Source: Gammaproteobacteria bacterium
GTDB taxonomy: Bacteria > Pseudomonadota > Gammaproteobacteria > Francisellales > CACEW01
Direction: 5' to 3'
DNA length: 49,897 nucleotides
Assembly: GCA_029240715.1 (NCBI GenBank)
Contig: JARDZR010000002.1
Location: 1 to 49,897, forward strand
Of the stretch, positions 1 through 9,893 are shown one piece after another. Position 1 is the stretch's first letter, and every line of letters begins with the position of its first letter. Position numbers and translations under genes: made by a program. Under the pieces are notes generated by a model. It was given only the letters and a program-made list of their open reading frames with translations, was not told the origin of the DNA and did not search any database.

Positions 1-2
1 TG

Positions 3-3000
3 TGGCCATGGCTAAAAGCCCAAGAGAAAATTGAACTTTTACAGTCTCAGCTAAGCATTACTCAGTTAGATCAAAGTCAAATTAAATTAAGCAATGTTAG
101 TATTGTTTGGCAAAAGGTCGGTGTCGACCAATATCAACTCGCAAGTGATGTTGATATGGCGGGCAGCTCATCTAATCATGTGGAATTTAAAGCCGTTTTC
201 AGTGGGAATCTTGCCGATGAGAATAGCTTTGTTGCTAACTTTTACGGTGATTTAAAGAGTAAAGATTTTGCGCCTCTGTTGAAACACTATGCAGTGTACC
301 AAATGAATTTATTAAGTGCTGGCGGAGAGGTTCAATTTTGGGGCAACTGGCAGGGTAACAACTTACAGCGACTTCACGCCATTTTTGGCTTAAACAATAT
401 TGAGCTCAGCAACACGGAGCAAGGCGTTAAGCTTGATTACTTTAATGAGAATGTACTTTGGCAGCGTCAGGCCGGCGGATGGCAATTGCTTATGCAAAGG
501 CAAAGTGTGCCTGGACTCAACCAAGATGACGATAATGATAACCATATTTATATTAGTTTCAGCCCGCAAGGAAAATTAGAAAATTGGGTTGTGGAGTGCT
601 CTTCAGTCAATATTGAAATGCTCAGCAGTTTGTTACAGTTTTGGAAAGAAGCCCCCCCTCAATTAATGAATGCCTTGTCTCAGCTTAATCCGCAGGGGCA
701 GTTGCTTAACACTAATGCAGACTGGAGCATTAGCAACAATAAATTACAAACTTATTCTTTTAACGGCTCTATTCAAAACTTTTCTATGAATTCTTGGGGC
801 AAAATTCCAGGTTTCAGTGGGCTATCCGCTAATTTTCATATTACGCCAACTGCAGGCACGTTACAGCTATCAGGACAGCAGGCAGTGTTAAGCCCTAATT
901 ATTGGTTTAACCAGGGCTGGCCTCCTGCAGAGTTTAATGCCAATTTAAACTGGCAAGAGATAAGCTCAGGCTGGAAAATTACCATTAGCCAATTAAGTCT
1001 GCATAACAGCTGGCTGGATTTTAATGGCCAAGGCCAAGTTTTATTACCTGTAGCTAACTATAAAAACGCCCAAATTCAGTTTTTAGCTGGGTTTGCTTTA
1101 AGCAATGCCCAAGAAGTGATAGCTAATTATGTTCCAGAGCATGGTATTTCCGAGGCATTAAGTGTCTGGCTGCAAAGCGCTTTTATTTCAGTGCCAAGCG
1201 TTAAGGGATCATGGGTTTGGCGCGGCAATCTTCTTGATATGCCCTATGCTAACCAGCAAGGACAATTTGAAATTGCCGCCAATGCTCAGCAAGTCAGCTT
1301 GGTTCCCTGGCCTCAATGGCCGTCAATTAGCGGAATCAATGCGAGCCTTGTTTTTGATGGTTCAAGCTTCGCGCTTAGCAGTAAATCGGCTAATTCATTA
1401 GGGGCGCAATTAAGCAATATTGCGCTTACTGTATCTGGAGTTGGAAAAAAAGGCCCTAAAAAACTGCTGGTTGAAGGAGACGTCAATACAACTGGCCCCG
1501 AATTAAAGTCATATTTTCAAAGCAGTCCTTTAGTACAAACCTTAGGAGTAGAGTTAGATAATCTCCATCTAAACGGCCCATTAAGTGGACATTTAAGGCT
1601 GTTGTTCCCGTTCTCGAGCGGCCAGCATGCTAACATTTCAGGTAATGTTAATTTTTCAAATAACCAGCTTATTTTGGCTCATGCCCCCTGGATTATCGAT
1701 AATATTCAGGGAAGCTTTTCCTTTTCACCTACGGCTTTACATAGTGAAGGTTTGACGGCGACTTTCTTAGGAGACCCTTTGCAAGTCACCATGAGCAGCA
1801 GCAATGAAAAGGGTATAATTTCTCAGCACATTGATATGCATGGCATATTAAATTTTGATGCCATGAATCAACTTGCGCCAACTGCATCATTTAAATGGTG
1901 GGAGCTTATTACAGGCAATACCCCATTTAATTTTAAAGTTGTGATGTCTTCTAAAAAGCTTTATATGATTTTTAATTCTTCTTTAAAAGGCATTGCTATT
2001 AATTTACCGGCCCCTTTTAATAAGGCCAACAATTCAGATTTGCCATTGAAAGTGGAAGTTCAGGCTAAACTTGGAAGTTTGGATGTTCCAGTTAGACTCA
2101 GTCTAGGCCGGCGTTTGTCCGGATATTTACTTTGGGTTTCAAACCATCAGATTTTAAATTTTAGCAAAGGGCTTATAACGATTAACCCGCAGTCGACTAA
2201 ATTGACATTGCCAAAAAGTCCGGGTTTGTTAATTAATGGCACCATAGCTTATGTGACGGTAGAGGATTGGGTTAATAGCTTTAAACCACTGTTTCCATAT
2301 TCAAGTACTGTTTCTACTGGTCCTTCGGTGGTGTCAGCTAATACCTTTCCTTGGTTTAATGCAGTCAATTTAAATGTCAGCTATCTCAATATATACGGGC
2401 AGTTGTTTAATGACTTAAATATTAACTTAAGCCATCCTAAGCAAGACTGGCAAATTGCTGTAAATGGGGCCCAAGCGCAAGGAACGATTGATTTGCCACA
2501 AAACTGGCAGCAACCTGTCTATGTAGCCCATTTTAAACACCTTAGTTTAGCGAGCAGCAATACTGAGCAAACTCAGCAGCCTCAGCAACAGGCAAGCAGC
2601 TCTAAGCTTTCAGCTAACTATCTTTCAAAATTACCAGGGCTGTCAGTCGTCATTGACCAATTTACTTTACAACAACAATCTTTAGGTAGCATTAAGCTTG
2701 AGACCAATCCATTACCTAATGGGGTCAATATCAACACTTTGGATATTGAAAATCAGGATATCTCAGCATTAATTAAAGGCAGAATTATAGGTCAAGGGAA
2801 GCAAGATCAGGTTAGCTTGCAGGGCAACCTAAATGGTAAAAACTGGGGTAATGCTTTAACAAGTTTTGGTTATCCAGGATTTATGCAGGATGGTAGCGGC
2901 TCTATTGACTTTCAATTAGGTTGGCTGGGTAGCGTTACGCAGCCTAATTTGCCAAGTATTGCCGGAAAAGTGGATTTCAACCTTAAAAACGGCGGGCTAT

Positions 3001-3428
3001 CCAAGCTTAATCCAGGTGTTATCCGCTTGCTTGGTTTATTTAGCTTGGACTCTTTAATCAGGCACTTATCGTTGAATTTCAGTGATATGACTGACAAAGG
3101 ATTAGCATTTGATACCATTACCGGTGACTATGTAATTGCAAATAGCATTGCCTCAACTCAGAATTTTAGATTGACGGGGCCCTCGCTTGACCTTATTTTG
3201 GAAGGACAGGTCAACCTGGCCGAACAAACGCTTAATCAGACTGTTACCGTCATCCCTCATGTCGGTGGCGGGCTAGCTTTAGCAGCGACTTTAATCGGTG
3301 GGCCCGTAGCAGGAGCTGCAACTTGGGTGGCTGATAAAGTAATAAGCAGTACCTTGCTTAAAGATAAGGGAATTGTGTATCTTGTAACAGGGACATGGGA
3401 TAAACCGGTTGTTACCAGTGCATCATAG
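3..3428 (+). CDS. yhdP: YhdP family protein (AsmA-like), 5' end missing
   Basis: This is the C-terminal part of a large AsmA-like protein of the YhdP family. Family members span the periplasm from an inner-membrane anchor and help move phospholipids to the outer membrane. The frame is open to the left edge, so the visible 1141 codons lack the N-terminus; full family members have roughly 1270-1300 residues, and the N-terminal membrane anchor lies outside the window. The visible part is repetitive beta-rich sequence with many Asn, Ser and Gln residues. It ends in the typical Gly/Ala-rich segment (VGGGLALAATLIGGPVAGAA) and a TGTWDKP motif. The nitrilase homologue begins 9 bases downstream, so the two are probably co-transcribed. 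The family assignment is firm; the transport role comes from E. coli work. Confidence 0.9.
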   Translation, partial: WPWLKAQEKIELLQSQLSITQLDQSQIKLSNVSIVWQKVGVDQYQLASDVDMAGSSSNHVEFKAVFSGNLADENSFVANFYGDLKSKDFAPLLKHYAVYQMNLLSAGGEVQFWGNWQGNNLQRLHAIFGLNNIELSNTEQGVKLDYFNENVLWQRQAGGWQLLMQRQSVPGLNQDDDNDNHIYISFSPQGKLENWVVECSSVNIEMLSSLLQFWKEAPPQLMNALSQLNPQGQLLNTNADWSISNNKLQTYSFNGSIQNFSMNSWGKIPGFSGLSANFHITPTAGTLQLSGQQAVLSPNYWFNQGWPPAEFNANLNWQEISSGWKITISQLSLHNSWLDFNGQGQVLLPVANYKNAQIQFLAGFALSNAQEVIANYVPEHGISEALSVWLQSAFISVPSVKGSWVWRGNLLDMPYANQQGQFEIAANAQQVSLVPWPQWPSISGINASLVFDGSSFALSSKSANSLGAQLSNIALTVSGVGKKGPKKLLVEGDVNTTGPELKSYFQSSPLVQTLGVELDNLHLNGPLSGHLRLLFPFSSGQHANISGNVNFSNNQLILAHAPWIIDNIQGSFSFSPTALHSEGLTATFLGDPLQVTMSSSNEKGIISQHIDMHGILNFDAMNQLAPTASFKWWELITGNTPFNFKVVMSSKKLYMIFNSSLKGIAINLPAPFNKANNSDLPLKVEVQAKLGSLDVPVRLSLGRRLSGYLLWVSNHQILNFSKGLITINPQSTKLTLPKSPGLLINGTIAYVTVEDWVNSFKPLFPYSSTVSTGPSVVSANTFPWFNAVNLNVSYLNIYGQLFNDLNINLSHPKQDWQIAVNGAQAQGTIDLPQNWQQPVYVAHFKHLSLASSNTEQTQQPQQQASSSKLSANYLSKLPGLSVVIDQFTLQQQSLGSIKLETNPLPNGVNINTLDIENQDISALIKGRIIGQGKQDQVSLQGNLNGKNWGNALTSFGYPGFMQDGSGSIDFQLGWLGSVTQPNLPSIAGKVDFNLKNGGLSKLNPGVIRLLGLFSLDSLIRHLSLNFSDMTDKGLAFDTITGDYVIANSIASTQNFRLTGPSLDLILEGQVNLAEQTLNQTVTVIPHVGGGLALAATLIGGPVAGAATWVADKVISSTLLKDKGIVYLVTGTWDKPVVTSAS

Positions 3429-3437
3429 GGGAAAGCT

Positions 3438-4229
3438 ATGGCAAAAGTTGCTGCAATCCAGATGTGTTCAGTTTCTGCAGTAGGAACTAACCTGCTTACC
3501 GCTCAATTTTTAATGACTCGTGCCATGGAAGCTGGCGCCAATTTAATTGTTTTACCAGAAAACTTTGCTTTTATTGGGGCCAATGAAGCCGATACCCTGT
3601 TGATAAAAGAACAGTATGGGCAGGGCAGGGTCCAGGACTTTATTGCTGCACAGGCTAAAGAATTAGGGGTATGGATAGTGGGTGGCACAATCCCTATTGC
3701 TTCTAGTGATGAATCCAAAATCTTTGCCAGCTCAATTGTATGGAATGACAAGGGTGAACAAGTTGCCCGTTATGATAAAATACATTTGTTAAACGCAGAT
3801 TTAGGCGGACTTGAGCACTATCAAGAGCCTGAATATATTAATCCTGGTCAAAACAGTGTCATTGTGAAAACCCCGGTGGGTGTTTTGGGCTTAAGTGTTT
3901 CTTATGATTTAAGGTTTCCTAAACATTTTAGGCAGCTTAGAGACCAAGGTGCGGAGCTGTTTGCAATTCCTTCCTGCTTTCCTGCTATTATGGGTAAGTT
4001 GCACTGGAGGCCTTTACTAAAAGCCCGTGCCATTGAGAACCAATGCTATGCGATTGGAGCGGCTCAGCAGGGTGTGCATGATAGTCATCGGCAAACTTTT
4101 GGCCAAACCATGGTGGTAGGCCCTTGGGGAAGAGTTCTTGGTTTCCATGATATAGGGATTGGCTACACTGTGGTGGATGTGGATTTAGAGCGCCTACATT
4201 TTCTACGCGCCGAGTTTCCAATTGACTAA
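3438..4229 (+). CDS. Nitrilase-superfamily protein with Cys-to-Ser change at the nucleophile
   Basis: This 263-residue protein is a carbon-nitrogen hydrolase homologue of the Nit/YbeM (omega-amidase or deaminated-glutathione amidase) type. Two of the three catalytic residues are in place: Glu41 in LPENFAF and Lys114 in YDKIHLL. The nucleophile elbow reads GLSVSYDLRFP where the family has GLSVCYDLRFP, so residue 155 is Ser (codon TCT at 3900-3902). In characterised members this Cys forms the thioester intermediate and its replacement abolishes activity. The protein is otherwise full length and well conserved, so it may be a pseudoenzyme or have altered chemistry. It sits between yhdP and tldD, as in many gammaproteobacteria. 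Family assignment is sure; its activity is open. Confidence 0.88.
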   Translation: MAKVAAIQMCSVSAVGTNLLTAQFLMTRAMEAGANLIVLPENFAFIGANEADTLLIKEQYGQGRVQDFIAAQAKELGVWIVGGTIPIASSDESKIFASSIVWNDKGEQVARYDKIHLLNADLGGLEHYQEPEYINPGQNSVIVKTPVGVLGLSVSYDLRFPKHFRQLRDQGAELFAIPSCFPAIMGKLHWRPLLKARAIENQCYAIGAAQQGVHDSHRQTFGQTMVVGPWGRVLGFHDIGIGYTVVDVDLERLHFLRAEFPID

Positions 4230-4269
4230 GTATTTTTCCCATTAATTTACATAGAGAAGTATTATAACA

Positions 4270-5721
4270 GTGGAAAAGAATTTCAATATTGCTATACAAA
4301 GTTTATTACATGAAAGCGGTCTAGATTTAAAAGACTTGCAGCAAACCTTGCACAGCATGATGCAAAGGAAATTGGATTATGCTGACCTTTATTTTCAGTT
4401 TCAAAAGTCAGAAGCCTGGTCTTTGGAAGATGGCATTGTAAAAGAAGCCAATTTCCATATTCATCGAGGTCTTGGAATAAGGGCTATTCGAGGAGAAAAA
4501 ACAGGTTTTGCTTATTCTGATGTCATTAGCCTAGAAGCTTTAAGACAATCAGCCCAGACAGCATGCGGTATTGCTGAGGGAAATCAAAATATTTCCATTG
4601 CGCAAAAGCCCTTGCATCAATTTGCCCCATTTTATCAAGCGAGCGATCCTCTAACCGGATTGGCCGAATCAGATAAAGTCGCCTTATTGCAAATGATCGA
4701 TAAAGAAGCCAGAAGGCTAGACCATAGAGTCAAACAGGTAATGGCAAGCTTGGCCGGGACCTATGAAATTGTTTTAATTGCTGCTTCAGATGGCACCGTC
4801 AGTGCAGACGTTCGTCCTTTGGTCAGAATGAATGTTAGCGTCATCGTAGAGCAAGACAATAAGCGTGAACAAGGGTTTTCCGGCGGCGGCGGCCGAGGCG
4901 ACTACCAAATGTTTCTGGAAGCCGAACACTGGAAAAGCTTTGTGCAAGAAGCAGTAAGGTTGGCTACAGTAAACCTAGAGGCAACTGATGCTCCTGCCGG
5001 TACAATGGATGTGGTTTTAGGCAGCGGCTGGCCCGGTGTCTTATTGCATGAAGCAGTAGGGCATGGCCTAGAAGGGGACTTTAATCGCAAACAAACCTCT
5101 TCATTTTCTCAACTCATGGGCAAACAAGTCGCCTCAGAACTTTGCACCATAGTGGATGATGGAACTTTAACAGGAAGACGAGGCTCTTTAAATGTGGATG
5201 ATGAAGGCACCCCGACCCAGCAAACTATTTTGATTGAAAACGGCATTTTAAAAAACTATATGATGGATAAATTAAATGCCAGACTAATGGGCGTCAATTC
5301 AACCGGGAATGCCAGAAGAGAGTCTTATGCTCATATTCCTATGCCAAGGATGACCAATACCTATATGCTACCTGGAAAACATGATCCCAAGGAAATTATT
5401 GCCTCAGTGAAAAAGGGCCTTTATGCGGTGAACTTCGGAGGGGGGCAGGTTGATATTACCACCGGCAAGTTTGTATTTGTTACCAACGAAGCCTATCTCA
5501 TTGAAAATGGTAAAATCACTAAACCAGTTAAAGGGGCGACCCTGATTGGAGACGGACCTTCGGCTTTAAAACATGTCAGCATGGTAGGTAACGATTTACA
5601 GCTAGATTTAGGGGTGGGGGTCTGCGGAAAAGAGGGACAAAGCGTTCCAGTTGGAGTGGGGCAGCCGACTTTAAGAATCAATGGTTTGACAGTAGGCGGC
5701 ACCAGTGGCGGAACTCAATAA
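4270..5721 (+). CDS. tldD: Metalloprotease TldD
   Basis: TldD is the zinc-bearing subunit of the TldD/TldE (PmbA) protease, which degrades small unfolded peptides. In E. coli it matures microcin B17 and degrades the CcdA antitoxin. The 483 residues match E. coli TldD (481) end to end. The metal motif HEAVGH starts at residue 260, and the C-terminal block [14 protein letters not shown] is present. The start is GTG with AGAGAAG about 10 bases upstream; the N-terminal alignment supports it. The partner gene tldE is not in this window. The end of tldD overlaps recX by 17 bases, suggesting translational coupling. Confidence 0.95.
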   Translation: MEKNFNIAIQSLLHESGLDLKDLQQTLHSMMQRKLDYADLYFQFQKSEAWSLEDGIVKEANFHIHRGLGIRAIRGEKTGFAYSDVISLEALRQSAQTACGIAEGNQNISIAQKPLHQFAPFYQASDPLTGLAESDKVALLQMIDKEARRLDHRVKQVMASLAGTYEIVLIAASDGTVSADVRPLVRMNVSVIVEQDNKREQGFSGGGGRGDYQMFLEAEHWKSFVQEAVRLATVNLEATDAPAGTMDVVLGSGWPGVLLHEAVGHGLEGDFNRKQTSSFSQLMGKQVASELCTIVDDGTLTGRRGSLNVDDEGTPTQQTILIENGILKNYMMDKLNARLMGVNSTGNARRESYAHIPMPRMTNTYMLPGKHDPKEIIASVKKGLYAVNFGGGQVDITTGKFVFVTNEAYLIENGKITKPVKGATLIGDGPSALKHVSMVGNDLQLDLGVGVCGKEGQSVPVGVGQPTLRINGLTVGGTSGGTQ

Positions 5722-6166
5722 TATTAAAAATAAAGCAATAAGCTATTTAGCTCGGCGTGAACATAGTCGCTATGAGTTAAAACAAAAATTGCTGCAGAAA
5801 TTTCCTTTGCAAGAAGATGCAATCAACCAGCTGTTGGAAGAATTAAGTGAACAACGCTTGCAAAGTGATGCGCGTTTTTTAGAAAGCTTTATTAGGCATC
5901 GTGCTAACTCAGGCTATGGTTTGCTGAGAATTAAACAAGAGCTTTCTCAGCACCATATAGATCAAGAATTAGTGCTTGAAGTGTTAGAGAACTTAGCAAT
6001 TGATTGGTTTGAGGTGCTTCAATCTCTTAATCAAAAAAAGTATGGCGATAAGCCTTTTAAAGACTATCAAGACAAGATGAAACGCAGCCAATATTTATAC
6101 TTACATGGCTTTTCGCATGATGAAATTAAACATTTGTGGCAAAATCTCAGCTCAAATTGTCCTTAA
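5705..6166 (+). CDS. recX: RecA regulator RecX
   Basis: RecX binds RecA filaments and limits their growth. The 153 residues are within the usual range for the family and show its helical repeats, beginning with [16 protein letters not shown], followed by [20 protein letters not shown] and [14 protein letters not shown]. The start is a GTG inside the end of tldD, so expression probably depends on translation of tldD. In E. coli the order is recA-recX-alaS-csrA. Here recX and alaS are still near each other, but recA and csrA are not adjacent. The gene ends in a 4-base convergent overlap with the next gene. Confidence 0.9.
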   Translation: MAELNNIKNKAISYLARREHSRYELKQKLLQKFPLQEDAINQLLEELSEQRLQSDARFLESFIRHRANSGYGLLRIKQELSQHHIDQELVLEVLENLAIDWFEVLQSLNQKKYGDKPFKDYQDKMKRSQYLYLHGFSHDEIKHLWQNLSSNCP

Positions 6167-6675
6167 TATAGGCCGAATGCCCGATAAGCTTGGTCTAGTT
6201 TTTCTCTCATCTCATCTGCTTCCATAGCATCTAGGATCTGCGCCGTTTCAGCATCGGTTAGAAATTTTTTGCCGGGGCAAGGTTCACCCAATCTTTCTAG
6301 AACCCTAGCATTGAAATTTTTACGCTCAGGGGCGTGGGGCGCTTTGCCAAGTGCAAAAACATGGCCAGGGGCCGGGTTTCGTCTCATAGCCAAGGCTTTT
6401 GCCTGTTTCTCTTCTCGACTCATAGGGAAGGGGTGTTCCATTAAACCCAATCTATTGCACTGATCTTCATAGCTTTCAGGTTTGATTGATTCAGGAAGGC
6501 GGGGAGAAAGCTTAAATGAAGAATCTAAGGAAGTATTAGCCATAGAAGGGCGTTGCAGCGGGCTTCCCATTTCAATTAAACGCGTAGACATCTCTGAGGT
6601 ATCCGCTTTGATCTCTCTTTTCCAGAAACAAAAAAAACGAAACACGCCACAGCAATTGTAAGTATCCTTACCCAT
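6163..6675 (-). CDS. Orphan 170-aa protein with N-terminal Cys/Phe motif (effector candidate)
   Basis: I do not recognise this protein. The N-terminus carries a dense Cys/aromatic cluster, CCGVFRFFCFWKRE (residues 8-21). A Ser/Pro-rich linker follows, then a basic segment near residues 90-110 and an acidic, probably helical C-terminus (residues ~140-165). AGGACC lies about 6 bases upstream of the ATG. There is no signal peptide or clear membrane segment. The Cys/Phe cluster resembles those of two other orphan proteins in this window (20312-20527 and 20536-21048). Clusters of Cys beside Phe and basic residues can be lipidation sites in host cells, so a secreted effector is possible but unproven. 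Confidence 0.6.
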   Translation of the reverse strand: MGKDTYNCCGVFRFFCFWKREIKADTSEMSTRLIEMGSPLQRPSMANTSLDSSFKLSPRLPESIKPESYEDQCNRLGLMEHPFPMSREEKQAKALAMRRNPAPGHVFALGKAPHAPERKNFNARVLERLGEPCPGKKFLTDAETAQILDAMEADEMREKLDQAYRAFGLY

Positions 6676-6690
6676 AAAAGGTCCTAGTTA

Positions 6691-6778
6691 GCCGTTTTTG
6701 CTATGCTATCTATTTTATAGAAAAACGGCAAGTTTTATCTTGCCAAGCTCTTTAATGTTGCCGTGAAATCCATTAAAG
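6691..6778 (+). promoter_or_regulatory. Hairpin-rich leader upstream of alaS with alternative pairings
   Basis: Three inverted repeats lie in a row. GCCGTTTTT (6691-6699) pairs with AAAAACGGC (6721-6729). GGCAAG (6727-6732) pairs with CTTGCC (6739-6744). CTTTAATG (6750-6757) pairs with CATTAAAG (6771-6778). The first two share bases 6727-6729. ACGGCAA (6725-6731) can also pair with TTGCCGT (6758-6764). The structures are therefore partly exclusive, as in attenuators or protein-binding leaders. The last stem ends just before GGGAG (6780-6784). A regulatory role for alaS is inferred; parts could instead be operators for the divergent orphan gene. Confidence 0.5.
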
Positions 6779-6811
6779 TGGGAGCTTGAATTGACATCAT
6801 TTAGGTTGAAT

Positions 6812-9406
6812 ATGGACTCACAAACTTTAAGACAAAAATTTAGCGAGTTTTTTATTAAAAAACAGCATGCAGCAGTGGAAAGCAGTTCATTGGTGCCGCA
6901 TGATGACCCCACCTTGCTGTTTGCCAATGCCGGCATGGTGCAGTTTAAAAATGTATTTTTAGGTCATGAAAAACGTGAATATTCCCGGGCCACCTCTATC
7001 CAAAAGTGCGTAAGAGCCGGTGGAAAACATAACGATTTGGAAAATGTAGGCTATACCGCCCGCCATCATACTTTTTTTGAAATGATGGGGAATTTCAGTT
7101 TTGGTGATTACTTTAAAAGAGAGGCCATTCATTTTGCCTGGGAATTTTTAACCGAAGTGATTAAATTACCTAAAGAAAAACTATGGGTCACTGTCTTTGA
7201 GGAAGACGATGAGGCAGCTGATATTTGGCTTAAAGAAATCGGTGCCGATCCTAAGCGTTTTTCAAGAATAGGGGCTAAAGACAACTTCTGGGCAATGGGC
7301 GATACAGGCCCTTGCGGTCCTTGCACTGAGATTTTCTATGACCACGGCCCTGAAATTGCCGGAGGGCCTCCGGGTTCTTTAGAAGCTGACGGTGACCGTT
7401 ATATTGAAATCTGGAACCTAGTATTTATGCAGTTTAACAGACAGGCAAATGGCGAGCTTTTACCTTTGCCCAAACCCTCAGTGGACACTGGCATGGGTTT
7501 AGAGCGTTTGGCTGCTATTTTACAAGGGGTCCACGATAACTATGATATCGATATTTTTCAACATATTATCAAAGCCATTGCAAGCCTTTCTGGCACCACA
7601 GATTTAAGCCATAAATCACTTCGAGTCATTGCCGACCATATCCGTTCCACCAGTTTTTTAATTGCTGATGGCGTGATTCCAAGCAATGAAGGCCGCGGCT
7701 ACGTTTTAAGACGCATTATAAGAAGGGCCATTAGGCATGGGCATAAGTTAGGCCTCTCTGAGACCTTCTTTTATAAGTTAGTGCGACCTTTAGTTGAAAT
7801 TATGGGCGAGGCCTATCCAGAGCTAGTGCGTGAGCAAGCAAGCATTGAAAGAATATTAAACGAAGAAGAACAACAATTTAAACGCACCTTGGACCAAGGT
7901 TTGAAAATTTTAGAGCAAGATTTAGCCGGCTTAAAAGGCCAAGTTATTTCTGGAGAAACGGCGTTTAAACTCTATGATACTTATGGCTTTCCCGTTGACT
8001 TAACCGCTGATATTGCCAGAGAGCGCAGTTTAAGCATTGATTTAACCGCTTTTGAAGCCTGCATGGAACAGCAAAGACAAAGAGCTAGAGCTTCCAGCCA
8101 ATTTAATTTGGATTATAACGAATCTTTAAAACTAGACTGCGAAACCCACTTTGTTGGCTATGAGCATTTGGCAGAAACCTCAGAAGTCACTGCTTTGATC
8201 AAAGAAGGCAAAGAGGTTAAGTCAATCAGTTCAGGTGAAAGCGCTGTCGTCATACTAAGCACCTCTCCGTTTTATGCCGAGTCAGGCGGGCAGGTCGGAG
8301 ACAGAGGAACCCTAAACTTTTCAGGTGGTGAATTTATTGTAGAAGATACCAAAAAGCAGCAAAGTGCTTTCATGCATTATGGAAAATTAGCGTCCGGAGA
8401 GCTTCGAGTAGGCATGCTGGTAGAGGCCAAAGTCAATGCTGAATTAAGAAGGCAAACTGCATTAAATCACTCGGCCACTCACTTACTGCATAGAACTTTA
8501 AGAGAAATTTTAGGGACTCATGTTGAACAAAAAGGTTCTTTGGTCGAAGCTGATCGTTTACGTTTTGACTTTTCTCATTTTGCAGCCATAAGTTTTGATG
8601 AGCAGAGGCTTATTGAAAATATCGTCAATGAAAAGATTCTTGAGAACTTGCCAGTTGAAACAATGCTAACTACGCCCGATCAAGCCAAGCAAATGGGAGC
8701 AATGGCCTTATTCGGTGAAAAATATGGCGATGAAGTCAGAGTATTAAAAATGGGAGATTTTTCTATCGAGCTATGCGGAGGGACTCATGTTCATAGCACA
8801 GCTGAAATAGGCTCCTTTAGAATCATTTCTGAAACAGGCGTTGCATCAGGTATACGCCGCATAGAAGCTGTTACGGGACGGGCAGCCATTCGCTACATGC
8901 AGGAAGATAAAAAGCTATTGAACCATTACGATGCTATTTTGCAAAGTAAGGGTGAGCAAGCGTTTGTTAAATTACAGCAAACTATTGAAAAGCAAAAAGC
9001 CAATGAAAAAGAATTGCAACAACTTCGCGCTGAAAAGATGCTCTCAGCGGGCGCTAATTTAGCCGATCAAGCTCAAGCAATGGGTGATATTAAATTATTG
9101 GCTTGTAAAGTGGATATAGCTGACGCTAAGGCATTGCCTAAACTGGTGGATGAGCTTAAAGCTAAATTGCAAAAAGCTGTCATTGTTTTGGCTGTTTCGC
9201 TTGATAACAAAATTTCTTTGGTGGCAGGGGTGACTGATAATCTGACCCAGCAATTTAAAGCAGGTGAGCTTGTGAATTTTGTCGCCCAACAAGTTGGAGG
9301 CAAGGGCGGTGGTAAAGCTGATCTTGCTCAAGCGGGCGGAACTCAAATAGAGAATTTAGAACAGGCATTACATTCTGTGAGTAATTGGGTAAAAGCTAAA
9401 CAATAA
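6812..9406 (+). CDS. alaS: Alanyl-tRNA synthetase
   Basis: AlaRS charges tRNA(Ala) and edits mischarged Ser and Gly. The 864 residues (E. coli 876) carry the class II motifs, including motif 3 in DTGMGLERL. The editing-domain metal motif HSATH is present, as is the CGGTH of the same domain. A Gly-rich C-terminal domain ends with [14 protein letters not shown] chose the ATG at 6812 because the family begins at this point (a few residues before LRQKF). A TTG at 6791, in frame and behind GGGAG, would add seven residues and cannot be excluded. Neighbouring recX preserves a gammaproteobacterial gene order. Confidence 0.96.
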   Translation: MDSQTLRQKFSEFFIKKQHAAVESSSLVPHDDPTLLFANAGMVQFKNVFLGHEKREYSRATSIQKCVRAGGKHNDLENVGYTARHHTFFEMMGNFSFGDYFKREAIHFAWEFLTEVIKLPKEKLWVTVFEEDDEAADIWLKEIGADPKRFSRIGAKDNFWAMGDTGPCGPCTEIFYDHGPEIAGGPPGSLEADGDRYIEIWNLVFMQFNRQANGELLPLPKPSVDTGMGLERLAAILQGVHDNYDIDIFQHIIKAIASLSGTTDLSHKSLRVIADHIRSTSFLIADGVIPSNEGRGYVLRRIIRRAIRHGHKLGLSETFFYKLVRPLVEIMGEAYPELVREQASIERILNEEEQQFKRTLDQGLKILEQDLAGLKGQVISGETAFKLYDTYGFPVDLTADIARERSLSIDLTAFEACMEQQRQRARASSQFNLDYNESLKLDCETHFVGYEHLAETSEVTALIKEGKEVKSISSGESAVVILSTSPFYAESGGQVGDRGTLNFSGGEFIVEDTKKQQSAFMHYGKLASGELRVGMLVEAKVNAELRRQTALNHSATHLLHRTLREILGTHVEQKGSLVEADRLRFDFSHFAAISFDEQRLIENIVNEKILENLPVETMLTTPDQAKQMGAMALFGEKYGDEVRVLKMGDFSIELCGGTHVHSTAEIGSFRIISETGVASGIRRIEAVTGRAAIRYMQEDKKLLNHYDAILQSKGEQAFVKLQQTIEKQKANEKELQQLRAEKMLSAGANLADQAQAMGDIKLLACKVDIADAKALPKLVDELKAKLQKAVIVLAVSLDNKISLVAGVTDNLTQQFKAGELVNFVAQQVGGKGGGKADLAQAGGTQIENLEQALHSVSNWVKAKQ

Positions 9407-9431
9407 AAAAGCAGGATTAAACTGCTTTTTT
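9405..9431 (+). terminator. Rho-independent terminator of alaS
   Basis: The arms AAAAAAGCAG and CTGCTTTTTT flank a 7-base loop. The 3' arm ends in a run of T, and the stem begins at the alaS stop codon. The symmetry means it could also work for the minus-strand small gene ending at 9445. Confidence 0.85.
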
Positions 9432-9444
9432 ATTGGCTTTAAAG

Positions 9445-9654
9445 TTACGCTATGTCTTCAACAAGACCGTGTGCAGAAATATTGAGACTTTTAGCAAGTT
9501 TAATAAGTTCAGGGTAGGGCAGCCTTTCAAGTGTGGCATAAACTTGACTTGCTTGATGACTGAGCTGCACAATATGCTCACCTTCTCGGTTGAGCCCTTT
9601 ATAGGTGCGTGGAATATTGTCAAATATTTCACGGATCAAGGTGTATCTAGACAT
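9445..9654 (-). CDS. Hypothetical 69-aa protein
   Basis: I do not recognise this small protein. The start is an ATG with GGAGG about 7 bases upstream, which is one of the best ribosome-binding sites in this region; a longer in-frame extension upstream lacks such a site. The sequence is predicted helical, has no membrane segment, and ends in LIKLAKSLNISAHGLVEDIA, which could be an HTH-like or helical-bundle fold. It lies alone between alaS and the malic enzyme gene on the opposite strand. It is probably a real gene given its ribosome-binding site; the function is unknown. Confidence 0.6.
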   Translation of the reverse strand: MSRYTLIREIFDNIPRTYKGLNREGEHIVQLSHQASQVYATLERLPYPELIKLAKSLNISAHGLVEDIA

Positions 9655-9893
9655 AGCAACCTCCAATAATTTTATTATTATATTTATAAGGTTAAATCTA
9701 CTGCTAGTGAGACGATTATAAGCATAGCTTAAGTTTGAAATCAATCTACAAATTTTGATCACATTCTAATTGAATTTAAACGAATAATATCAAGCATTTA
9801 TCTGGAATGCGCTCAGTGCATTTCAGTATATTCCTTTACATTGCTATAACAGCTTGCTACATTTCTTGCACTACATTGAAAGGATCTAATTTC

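Noticed and set aside
6715-6936. Minus-strand frame of 73 codons opposite the alaS start
   Set aside because: It is antisense to the conserved AlaRS N-terminus and crosses the hairpin region; no support of its own.
9433-9669. Plus-strand frame of 78 codons after alaS
   Set aside because: It overlaps the minus-strand 69-aa gene that has a strong GGAGG site, and starts inside the alaS terminator without a ribosome-binding site.
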